A stretch of DNA of 8,809 nt from CBDUUP01 sp965370435 (lineage in GTDB: Bacteria; Chloroflexota; Anaerolineae; Anaerolineales; UBA11579): the NCBI GenBank assembly GCA_965370435.1, contig CBDUUP010000183.1:1-8809 (forward strand), written 5' to 3'. The position numbers and the translations under genes were made by a program. Every line of letters starts with the position of its first letter. The first letter of the stretch is position 1. Positions 1-5,752 of the stretch are shown in pieces. The notes beneath the pieces were generated by a model, which did not search any database, was not told where the DNA came from, and saw nothing but the letters and a program-made list of their open reading frames with translations.

Positions 1-73
1 TGGTCTATTAGTTTACCCTATTTTCTTCCTTTGCTCCCCCCCCCTGAACGATTACGAGGATGTTTTATTATAA

Positions 74-119
74 ACCCTCATCCAGGCCGCCGGAGGGTCA
101 GTGCGGCCTGGATGAGGGT
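74..119 (-). terminator. Strong hairpin terminator after the membrane protein gene
   Basis: Two perfectly complementary 17-base arms (74-90 and 103-119) enclose a 12-base loop. The hairpin lies 35 bases downstream of the stop codon of the minus-strand gene ending at 155. Read on the minus strand it is followed by a T/A-rich stretch (TTTATAATAAAACA) rather than a pure T run, so it is a plausible but not textbook Rho-independent terminator. The long perfect stem could instead be a dispersed repeat. Confidence 0.6.
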
Positions 120-154
120 AAACTGGCTGAGATGAGGGGTGATTTTATTGCGAT

Positions 155-604
155 CTAGAAAAGGCCGTAGACCAAAGCCACGACCAGGCCGAAGATCACG
201 TGCCCAACCAGGCCGCCCATGAAACCCATGAGGCCGCCGTTCTTGAGCATGAAAAAGCCAGGGTCGGGAACGTCCCCGGACTTGATCCCGGCGTGCATCA
301 GGGGCATCATGCCCATGGCCATCCCGACGATCAAAAAATGGACGACGCCGAACAGCGCGCCGCTGCCCAGGGTGGCGCTGCCGTATCCGGCGTCCCAGAG
401 AAAGGCGTAGATAATGGCGAAAATGGAGCCCATCATTAAATGCATGACCAGGCCCATCATGCGGTTGCCGGGCGCGCCGAACATGCTGCCAAGCATTCCG
501 GGCATGTCCATCTTGGGCATACCCATTTTGGGTCCCAGGGCCATGATGATGGTGATAACGATGGTGCCCGAGAGACCGGCGACAATTGCTGCAACGAAGT
601 TCAT
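155..604 (-). CDS. Met-rich four-helix integral membrane protein, DUF6789-like
   Basis: This is a 149-aa hydrophobic protein with four predicted membrane segments at about residues 3-22, 50-70, 82-103 and 124-148. A short loop rich in Met, Gly and Pro (residues 24-48, motif GPKMGMPKMDMPGM) follows the first helix. By hand count 21 of 149 residues are Met, and His55, His89, His104 and His135 lie in or beside the helices. The ATG at 604 is preceded by a clear GAGGAG on the minus strand, which supports this start. The layout resembles small uncharacterised bacterial membrane proteins of the DUF6789 type; that assignment is from memory and tentative. It appears monocistronic, since a strong hairpin follows and the next gene upstream diverges. 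The function is unknown. The Met and His residues make metal interaction conceivable, but nothing proves it. An overlapping 180-aa frame is an Arg/His-rich shadow. Confidence 0.85.
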   Translation of the reverse strand: MNFVAAIVAGLSGTIVITIIMALGPKMGMPKMDMPGMLGSMFGAPGNRMMGLVMHLMMGSIFAIIYAFLWDAGYGSATLGSGALFGVVHFLIVGMAMGMMPLMHAGIKSGDVPDPGFFMLKNGGLMGFMGGLVGHVIFGLVVALVYGLF

Positions 605-738
605 TTTTATTTCTCCTCAAAAGAGTGGTGGATTATGTTTAATTGACGGAGAAAGGGCGTGTAATCTTACTTTGTTGGTGAGATATGTTGGGTTCGGGGC
701 CGGCTGGGTGGATTGATGATTTATAATAAAACAAGATT

Positions 739-802
739 AACCACCAAGTCACAAAGGCACGAAGAAAAACGAAAAACTTTGTGTCTTGGTGTCTTCGTGG
801 TT
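739..802. repeat. Intergenic palindrome built from an 8-base unit (nCACnAAG)
   Basis: The two 26-base arms (739-764 and 777-802) match at 21 of 26 positions and are separated by a 12-base A-rich loop. Each arm is two A:T pairs plus three tandem copies of the octamer nCACnAAG (CCACCAAG, TCACAAAG, GCACGAAG on the left; CCACGAAG, ACACCAAG, ACACAAAG on the right when reverse-complemented). All five mismatches fall on the two variable positions of the octamer. Similar motifs are, from memory, scattered in intergenic DNA of environmental bacteria, so this is likely a dispersed repeat family. It lacks a T-run typical of a terminator and contains no coding sequence. Confidence 0.75.
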
Positions 803-858
803 TAAGGTAAATCTCTCCCTGAGCAAAGAGTTATGACCATGATGGGCGGGCGATTTCG

Positions 859-867
859 TGCTAGAAT
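859..867 (+). promoter_or_regulatory. Extended -10 promoter for the epimerase gene
   Basis: TGCTAGAAT matches the extended -10 form TGn plus TATAAT with one mismatch. No convincing -35 lies 16-18 bases upstream, as is usual for extended -10 promoters. It would give a leader of about 60 bases before the ATG at 936. It also argues against the in-frame GTG at 858 as the start codon, because that codon sits within the promoter. Confidence 0.4.
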
Positions 868-920
868 CGATGGGCGATCAGGTCAACCGGTTGGAATATC
901 CTGGTTGCACATCTAATGAT

Positions 921-926
921 AAGGAG
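921..926 (+). promoter_or_regulatory. Ribosome-binding site that selects the epimerase start
   Basis: AAGGAG lies 9 bases before the ATG at 936 and only 3 bases before the ATG at 930. The spacing favours 936, which also begins exactly at the MKLLILGG strand of the nucleotide-binding fold. Confidence 0.7.
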
Positions 927-935
927 TACATGACC

Positions 936-1751
936 ATGAAGTTGCTCATTCTGGGCGGCACGGAATTCGTGGGACGCCATCTGGTGGAAGCTGCACTGGA
1001 ACGCGGGCATGAGGTCACGCTGTTCAACCGCGGCCAGACCAACCCAGACCTTTTCCCCGACCTGGAGAAGCTGCGAGGCGAGCGGGACGGGAACCTGGAA
1101 GCGCTCAAGGGAGGCCGATGGGACGCGGTGATGGATACTTCCGGCTATGCGCCACGGGTGGTGCATGCTTCGGCCTCCCTGCTGGCGGAGGCCGCGGCGC
1201 ATTACACCTTTATCTCCAGCGTCTCCGTATACGCGGATATGAGCGAGATCGGCCTGAATGAGGAGTCCGCGCTGGGCGAGTTGGAGGATAAAACGGTGGA
1301 GGAGATCACCGACAAGACTTACGGCCCGCTTAAAGCATTATGCGAACAGGTGGTTCAGAATGCTTTCCCAGAACGCTCGCTGATCCTGCGCCCGGGTCTC
1401 ATTGTTGGGCCGCATGACCCCACCGACCGCTTCACCTATTGGCCCTGGCGGGTGGCTCAGGGTGGGGAGGTAGTAGCTCCCGGCGACCCGAATGCACGCA
1501 CCCAGATCATTGACGCCCGCGACCTGGCCGAGTGGAGCATACGCTTGGTGGAGGCGGGCCAGACCGGAATTTACAATGCGGTTGGCCCCGACAGGCCGCT
1601 GACCCTGCGGTCGGCGCTGGTGACCGCCAAGGCCCTCACCGCCAGCGACGCCGCTTTCACCTGGGTGGATCGGATTTCTTGCTGGGGAAGGGCGTGGAAC
1701 CGTGGAACGAACTCCCCCTATGGGATCCAAAGGAGGAGAGCGCGGGGATGA
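936..1751 (+). CDS. NAD(P)-dependent epimerase/dehydratase (extended SDR), frameshifted before its C-terminus
   Basis: Members of this family use a Rossmann fold to bind NAD(P) and epimerise, dehydrate or reduce nucleotide sugars and similar substrates in the cytoplasm. The dinucleotide-binding loop GGTEFVG is at residues 7-13 and a cofactor-selecting NRG at 31-33. The catalytic set is complete: Ser in FISSVSVY (92-99) and the YxxxK pair in YGPLK (129-133). A substrate-side motif RPGLIVGPHDP follows at 152-162. Homology-like sequence runs in frame to Val244-Asp245 (1665-1670); from there the frame gives an unrelated Arg-rich tail to the stop at 1751. The expected continuation DFLLGKGVEPW is in the next frame from 1673. 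Restoring one base gives a normal-length protein of about 333 aa ending at 1936. The WD40 lipoprotein gene follows 32 bases after that stop and is probably co-transcribed. The substrate cannot be told. Confidence 0.85.
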   Translation: MKLLILGGTEFVGRHLVEAALERGHEVTLFNRGQTNPDLFPDLEKLRGERDGNLEALKGGRWDAVMDTSGYAPRVVHASASLLAEAAAHYTFISSVSVYADMSEIGLNEESALGELEDKTVEEITDKTYGPLKALCEQVVQNAFPERSLILRPGLIVGPHDPTDRFTYWPWRVAQGGEVVAPGDPNARTQIIDARDLAEWSIRLVEAGQTGIYNAVGPDRPLTLRSALVTAKALTASDAAFTWVDRISCWGRAWNRGTNSPYGIQRRRARG

Positions 1752-1936
1752 ACCAGATCGACGTCCGCAAGGCCCTGGCTGCGGGGTTGAAATTCCGCCA
1801 ATTGCTGGAGACCATCGCCGATACCCTGGAGTGGACAGAAACCAATCCGGAAGGTTTCATTTGTAAGGTAGGGATGAAACAGGAGAGGGAGGCGGAGATT
1901 TTGCAAGCCTGGCATGCGAGGGAGTTGAAAGTATAA
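1671..1936 (+). pseudogene. C-terminal remainder of the frameshifted epimerase, in the next frame
   Basis: From 1673 this frame reads DFLLGKGVEPWNELPLW and then a helical tail ending ILQAWHARELKV before TAA at 1934-1936. It is the expected C-terminal substrate-binding part of the preceding epimerase: two bases (1671-1672) stand where a three-base codon is expected after Asp245. The part from ATG 1748 could be translated separately (62 aa). That ATG overlaps the upstream stop as ATGA and has AGGAGG (1731-1736) 11 bases before it, so translational coupling is possible. Whether the break is a real mutation or an assembly error cannot be decided from one sequence. Confidence 0.75.
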
Positions 1937-1949
1937 CGTTTGAACGTTT
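1934..1949. repeat. 16-base repeat, left copy flanking the WD40 lipoprotein gene
   Basis: TAACGTTTGAACGTTT is identical to the copy at 4236-4251. Its core is two copies of the self-complementary hexamer AACGTT separated by TG, so it is at once a direct and an inverted repeat. Its first three bases are the TAA stop of the epimerase frame, and it ends 19 bases before the ATG of the lipoprotein gene. Confidence 0.75.
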
Positions 1950-1958
1950 TGACATTGT

Positions 1959-1963
1959 GGAGG
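1959..1963 (+). promoter_or_regulatory. Ribosome-binding site that selects the lipoprotein start
   Basis: GGAGG lies 5 bases before ATG 1969. An in-frame GTG at 1957 overlaps this site and would put acidic residues ahead of the signal peptide, so 1969 is the better start. Confidence 0.65.
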
Positions 1964-1968
1964 ATGTG

Positions 1969-4227
1969 ATGAAAAGAGGTAAGTATTTTGCCTTCCTGAT
2001 GGGGTTGGTGTTGGGCTTGGCGGCTTGTGGCTCTGGGGGGCAGGGGGTTGGGCCAATTCCCAGCGTTATGGTGTTTCAAACTCCCTGGGAAACGCCTTTG
2101 GCTTCCGTTTCGCCTTCCGTTTACGGATACAGAGGGATGACGGTGACCTCGCTGCCCACCCGCCGCCCCACAGCCACCTGGGCGCCTTCCCGCACGCCGA
2201 GTCCAACAGCAACGCTGAGGCCCCTGGCTACTCTTACTCCACTGATGCCCCTGGCGGAGATTGGTTCTCCCACCTGGACGGGGATCGGGGACCCCTTGCT
2301 GCAACCCAACAGTAGGATCATCGGCGGGAATGCGACTCAGTTGGAAAAACTTGCCCGGTGGGGGAAAGGGGTTATCAGTGATATTGTCTACTCTGGCGAT
2401 GGGCGATGGTTTGCGGTGGGTTCCAGCGCCGGGGCCTACGTATATTACGCCCAAGACTTGAGCAAGGATCCTCATTATATTTTCACCGGATCGCCGGTGT
2501 TTGAGATTGCCCTTAGCTCAGACGGGAGGGCGCTGGCTGTGGTATTGGAGAATGATACTATCCAGTTATGGCGGCTTGGGATGAACGGCGCATGGGAGAT
2601 CGCCGGGGCTGTACCGGGTATAGCTCGTTGGGTTGATTTCTCACCTGACGACCAATTTCTGGCGGTCAATATAGCGATTGGTAGAATTAGCAGTTATAGA
2701 TATAAATGGGGTGTCCAGCTCTGGCGGGTGAGTGATGGCGCTCCGTTTATGATGTTTCCCGGAGGAAAGTTTGTATTTTCCCCGGATGGCAGGCATCTTG
2801 CAATTAGCGCCGGAGATGATTATTCGAGCATTCATGTGAATATCCACCGGCTGCCTGATGGGGAGATCGTAAACACAATCTATGGCGAAGACAGCATTAG
2901 GAGCATAGCATTTGCCCCCGATAGCGCCACCCTGGCGATAGGAATAGAGCATGGCGAGGTTGAATTTCACCGGGTGGTGGATGGAGAATTGACCGGTCTG
3001 TTGGAGGCCCTGGATCCATATTACGTTATCATTCGTTCTCCTTGCGGCAGGGGCGGAGGCTGCGGGGGGGACTATGGCGAAGATACTGCTGATTGGTACC
3101 GGCCAGAGCCAGTCGAGATAGAGTTTTCTCCCACGGGCCAATTTGTCTTTGTCCGTTACATCTCCAAGGATGGTTCCCGAAAAATATTTTCTTATCTGTA
3201 CCGCGCTTCCAATGGAGCGTTGCTGCGAGCATTTAGCGAGGAAATTGAGGGAACTGTCATTTCGCCAAAGGACGGCACGCTGGCCACAATAATGTGGAAC
3301 CAGGGTCTGGTGCAGTTCTGGGGACTCGACGATGGGGTTTTGTTGGGCACCATTTATGGTTTTAATACCTACGTGCACGCCCTGGTCTTTTCTCCCGCTG
3401 GGAATGCAATGGCGGTTCGGTACTTGGATTCCATCCGAGTGCGCGCATTGAGGGATGGCGGGCAGTGGCAGCGGTTCGCGGAACCGAGCATCGCCTACAG
3501 CGCGGATGGGGAGAGGGTGGCAATTGGGAAAACGGACGGCACAATTGAAGTGCGAGATCTATCGAACATGTCGCTGATCCAAACACTAGAGGGACATAAA
3601 AAGGGCATTGTAAGTCTGGCTTTCTCTCCTTCAGGCGACCTTTTGATCTCTGCATCGCAGGATTGCACAACTCGGATATGGGACCTGGAGGAGGGCGTTT
3701 TCCTGCGCAATCCAGAAGATTATGTGGTTGAGGAATATTATTCCGCGGGGATACGGAAAGTCATTATGTCTCCCGATGGGCGGACATTTGCAGGTGTAGT
3801 TTGGGACGGGTATGGCGTGGGTCTTTGGCGGCTCAGCGACGGCGCGCTGCTGCATAAGTTTGATGCGGGGGGAGCAATCGCCTTCTCTCCCGATGGGCGT
3901 TTCATCGCCTTGGGCGCTGAAGTGCGGGACGTAGAAACCGGCGCAGTGGTCGTGCGGATGGACCTGCCAGATGATGATTACGTATCCAGCGTAGCATTTT
4001 CCCCGGATGGGACGCTGCTGGCGGGCGGTTCTAGCGATGGGTTGGTCTATATCTGGCGGGTGAGCGACGGCGAAATGCTGCACGTTTTGGAAGCCAATGA
4101 GGCGGGGAAATCTAATTATTCTTCCTGGGTCCGAGGTGTGATGAGCGTAACCTTCTCCCCCGATGGACGTTTCATCGCCGCCGGGGGCTATGACGGCACC
4201 GTACACGTATGGGGGGCGCTGCCGTGA
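1969..4227 (+). CDS. Secreted WD40/PD40 lipoprotein with two predicted seven-bladed propellers
   Basis: This 752-aa protein starts with a signal peptide (MKRGKYFAFLMGLVLG) and a lipobox LAAC, giving lipidated Cys20. A Pro/Thr-rich linker (about residues 59-90) follows, then repeats up to the C-terminus. Fourteen motifs of the type FSPDGRxxA are seen, from YSGDGRWFA at residue 141 to FSPDGRFIA at 729, on average about 45 residues apart. That number fits two seven-bladed beta-propellers. The most canonical WD40 blade has GHKKG followed by ASQDCTTRIWDL; others end in LWRLSDG or IWRVSDG. One blade carries an unusual Cys-Gly loop, CGRGGGCGGD (residues 359-368). No enzymatic domain is visible, so a binding or scaffold role on the extracytoplasmic membrane face is the reasonable inference. 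It follows the epimerase gene on the same strand, faces the two other propeller lipoprotein genes convergently, and is bracketed by an identical 16-base repeat. Confidence 0.92.
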   Translation: MKRGKYFAFLMGLVLGLAACGSGGQGVGPIPSVMVFQTPWETPLASVSPSVYGYRGMTVTSLPTRRPTATWAPSRTPSPTATLRPLATLTPLMPLAEIGSPTWTGIGDPLLQPNSRIIGGNATQLEKLARWGKGVISDIVYSGDGRWFAVGSSAGAYVYYAQDLSKDPHYIFTGSPVFEIALSSDGRALAVVLENDTIQLWRLGMNGAWEIAGAVPGIARWVDFSPDDQFLAVNIAIGRISSYRYKWGVQLWRVSDGAPFMMFPGGKFVFSPDGRHLAISAGDDYSSIHVNIHRLPDGEIVNTIYGEDSIRSIAFAPDSATLAIGIEHGEVEFHRVVDGELTGLLEALDPYYVIIRSPCGRGGGCGGDYGEDTADWYRPEPVEIEFSPTGQFVFVRYISKDGSRKIFSYLYRASNGALLRAFSEEIEGTVISPKDGTLATIMWNQGLVQFWGLDDGVLLGTIYGFNTYVHALVFSPAGNAMAVRYLDSIRVRALRDGGQWQRFAEPSIAYSADGERVAIGKTDGTIEVRDLSNMSLIQTLEGHKKGIVSLAFSPSGDLLISASQDCTTRIWDLEEGVFLRNPEDYVVEEYYSAGIRKVIMSPDGRTFAGVVWDGYGVGLWRLSDGALLHKFDAGGAIAFSPDGRFIALGAEVRDVETGAVVVRMDLPDDDYVSSVAFSPDGTLLAGGSSDGLVYIWRVSDGEMLHVLEANEAGKSNYSSWVRGVMSVTFSPDGRFIAAGGYDGTVHVWGALP

Positions 4228-4235
4228 GGCGAGTT

Positions 4236-4251
4236 TAACGTTTGAACGTTT
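4236..4251. repeat. 16-base repeat, right copy flanking the WD40 lipoprotein gene
   Basis: This is identical over 16 bases to the copy at 1934-1949 and in the same orientation. It begins 8 bases after the lipoprotein stop codon. The two copies enclose essentially only that gene. Confidence 0.75.
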
Positions 4252-4293
4252 ATGGGGGGAGGAAGTGTTGGAGTCCAATAAAGTCTTAATGAC

Positions 4294-4324
4294 AAACAGG
4301 CCAGAATTTATTCCTGGCCTGTTT
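4294..4324. terminator. Bidirectional hairpin between convergent genes
   Basis: Arms AAACAGGCCAG (4294-4304) and CTGGCCTGTTT (4314-4324) form a perfect 11-bp stem with a 9-base loop. A/T pairs at the stem base supply short T stretches on both strands. It lies between the plus-strand gene ending at 4227 and the minus-strand gene ending at 4372, as expected for a shared terminator. Confidence 0.65.
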
Positions 4325-4334
4325 AGGTTTAAAA

Positions 4335-4364
4335 ATCAGCGCAGATCAGCGTTTATCCGCGTCC
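4335..4364. repeat. Ten-base-periodic intergenic repeat (ATCnGCGnnn, three copies)
   Basis: Three adjacent decamers read ATCAGCGCAG, ATCAGCGTTT and ATCCGCGTCC, sharing ATCnGCG in register. The element lies in the convergent gap, just before the stop codon of the minus-strand gene at 4372. Like the 739-802 element it is a short-unit intergenic repeat. Similar ATCnGCG strings are, from memory, common in intergenic DNA of environmental bacteria. Confidence 0.55.
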
Positions 4365-4371
4365 CATTCCG

Positions 4372-5733
4372 TCACGGCGCGATGGTTGGGGTGATCAAAT
4401 CCCAGGTTAGGCCGCCGTCGGTGGTGTAGACCAGAGCGATCTCCTCGTCGGTTCTTGCCACGGCCCAGGCGGTCTGGTCGTTTACGAAGCTGAACTGGCC
4501 GTCCCAGAAGACGGTCTTGACCTGGGTCCAGGTCTGGCCGCCGTCTTGAGTTTTGTAGATGTCGCGTCCCAAGGCCCAGCCGACGCCGGGGCTGCTGAAT
4601 TGCAGTTCCCCGCCGGGGTAGGGATAGGACTGCCAGGTCTGGCCGCCATTGCTGGTGGTATAGATATATTTCTCCTTCTCCTCTGAATAAGCGGTGTCAA
4701 AGCATTCCACCACCAGCGCGCCGGAGGAGGGCGAGAAGAGGGTGGGCGAATAGGAGGCGCAGAAGCGGTAGCGGGAGAACAGGCCGGGGTTGTCGGGGGG
4801 TTCGGGCAGTTCCAGGGTTTGCCAGTTCCGCCCGCCGTCGCCGGTGACCAGGACGATGGGGAGGATCGGCTCAGCATAAGGGCCGGTGCGCTCCTCGGTT
4901 ATCCAGCCAGTGTCGGCGTTGGCGAAGGCCATCCCAGTGGTGTTGTAGCGGCTGAAGGGGACTTCGCTCCAGGTCGCTCCGCCGTCGGTGGTGCGGAACA
5001 GCGAATGGTCCCAATGCGATCCAGCGCCCACGCCCAGGAATTCAGCCAGGAACCAGCCGTTCTGGGCGTCGGCGAAGCGGATGGTGGGATAGTAATAATC
5101 GTAATACTTGCCCAAAAATAAAGAGTCGCTCACCGACCAGGTCTGGCCGCCATTGGTCGTGCGCCATATCCACACGGTACCGGGCGCGTAATCCGGCGAG
5201 TCGATGGCGACCCAGGCTCTTTGGGCGTCGAGGAACTCTCCAACAAAACCGATTTGTCCCCGGGTTTGGGCCTCATTGGTGTTCAGGGGGAAATGGCGGA
5301 CGATCTTCCAGGTATAGCCTCCGTCGGTGGTACGGAGGACCAGATTGGGTTGGTCGCCGACGCCGCCCAACGCCCAGCCGGTGGAGGTAGTAATCATCTT
5401 GATGGTGTGGATGACGACCGAGTCGCCGGGATCGAGGGGATAGGGGGCGGAGGATTCGGTGGGCGGAGGGAAGGTCGGTTCGCCGGGCGCTCCGGTGGGC
5501 GGGGTGGGAGGCGCGGGGGGCGCGTCTGGAGGCAGCGTGGAGGTTGGCGGCGGCGGTGGGGTGGGATCCCCGGGTAACGCTTCGGTTGCTAACCCGGATG
5601 CTAGAAAGGTTGGTTGAGAGGGGTCGGTGGGGGCTGTCTCGGTTGTCCCGGAGGAGGCGCAGGCCAGCGCCGCGCTGATGAGCAGCGTCAGAGCCAGCAA
5701 AATAGGCAAGGTTTTCTTGTTTGGAGTTGACAT
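4372..5733 (-). CDS. Secreted lipoprotein with seven Asp-box repeats (Ycf48/BNR-like propeller)
   Basis: This 453-aa protein has a signal peptide ending in lipobox ALAC, with lipidated Cys25. A long Pro/Thr-rich linker (about residues 30-100, with runs of prolines) leads to a beta-propeller. Seven Asp boxes of the form T-x-D/N-G-G-x-T/N-W are seen at about residues 135, 192, 248, 297, 360, 395 and 437, for example TTDGGYTW and TQDGGQTW. Each tends to be preceded by a GWALG-like strand. Seven boxes match one complete seven-bladed propeller of the Ycf48/HCF136 or sialidase-like type. No sialidase catalytic Arg triad or Asp/Tyr set is evident, so enzyme activity is not claimed. The ATG at 5733 has GGAGAG four bases upstream. 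It is the second gene of an operon, 19 bases after the TolB-like lipoprotein gene, and ends before a shared terminator. It is likely a surface-exposed binding or assembly protein. Confidence 0.9.
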   Translation of the reverse strand: MSTPNKKTLPILLALTLLISAALACASSGTTETAPTDPSQPTFLASGLATEALPGDPTPPPPPTSTLPPDAPPAPPTPPTGAPGEPTFPPPTESSAPYPLDPGDSVVIHTIKMITTSTGWALGGVGDQPNLVLRTTDGGYTWKIVRHFPLNTNEAQTRGQIGFVGEFLDAQRAWVAIDSPDYAPGTVWIWRTTNGGQTWSVSDSLFLGKYYDYYYPTIRFADAQNGWFLAEFLGVGAGSHWDHSLFRTTDGGATWSEVPFSRYNTTGMAFANADTGWITEERTGPYAEPILPIVLVTGDGGRNWQTLELPEPPDNPGLFSRYRFCASYSPTLFSPSSGALVVECFDTAYSEEKEKYIYTTSNGGQTWQSYPYPGGELQFSSPGVGWALGRDIYKTQDGGQTWTQVKTVFWDGQFSFVNDQTAWAVARTDEEIALVYTTDGGLTWDLITPTIAP

Positions 5734-5752
5734 CTTTCTCTCCTGTTTGAAA

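Larger units (their letters stand above)
605..935. other. Divergent intergenic region, 331 bases
   Basis: No gene is seen between the minus-strand membrane protein gene and the plus-strand epimerase gene. The region holds the ribosome-binding site of the left gene (GAGGAG, minus strand), a modular palindrome at 739-802, and an extended -10 for the right gene at 859-867. For the left gene the best promoter guess is TATAAA (720-725, minus) with TTGGTG 16 bases upstream (742-747, minus). That is weak and overlaps the palindrome, so the palindrome could affect its expression. Confidence 0.5.

Noticed and set aside
36..44. Run of nine C residues at the left end
   Set aside because: It is a simple homopolymer with no partner structure; it could be ordinary low-complexity sequence or a sequencing weak spot.
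78..620. A 180-aa minus-strand open frame overlapping the membrane protein gene
   Set aside because: It is Arg/His/Gly-rich with no domain pattern and is a frame shadow of the convincing Met-rich membrane protein, which has its own ribosome site.
722..727. Perfect TATAAT on the plus strand before the modular palindrome
   Set aside because: It has no -35 and no extended TG, and a transcript from it would run directly into the palindrome; the A/T-rich context makes a chance match likely.
1657..2475. A 272-aa minus-strand open frame across the epimerase tail and lipoprotein start
   Set aside because: Its translation has no recognisable fold, and it lies antisense to two frames that both have strong protein signatures.
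2641..3378. A 245-aa minus-strand open frame inside the WD40 gene
   Set aside because: It is antisense to regularly spaced SPDG motifs and has no supporting start site or domain.
5480..5570. Repetitive G-rich plus-strand sequence
   Set aside because: It is explained by the proline-rich linker encoded on the minus strand, not by an independent repeat element.
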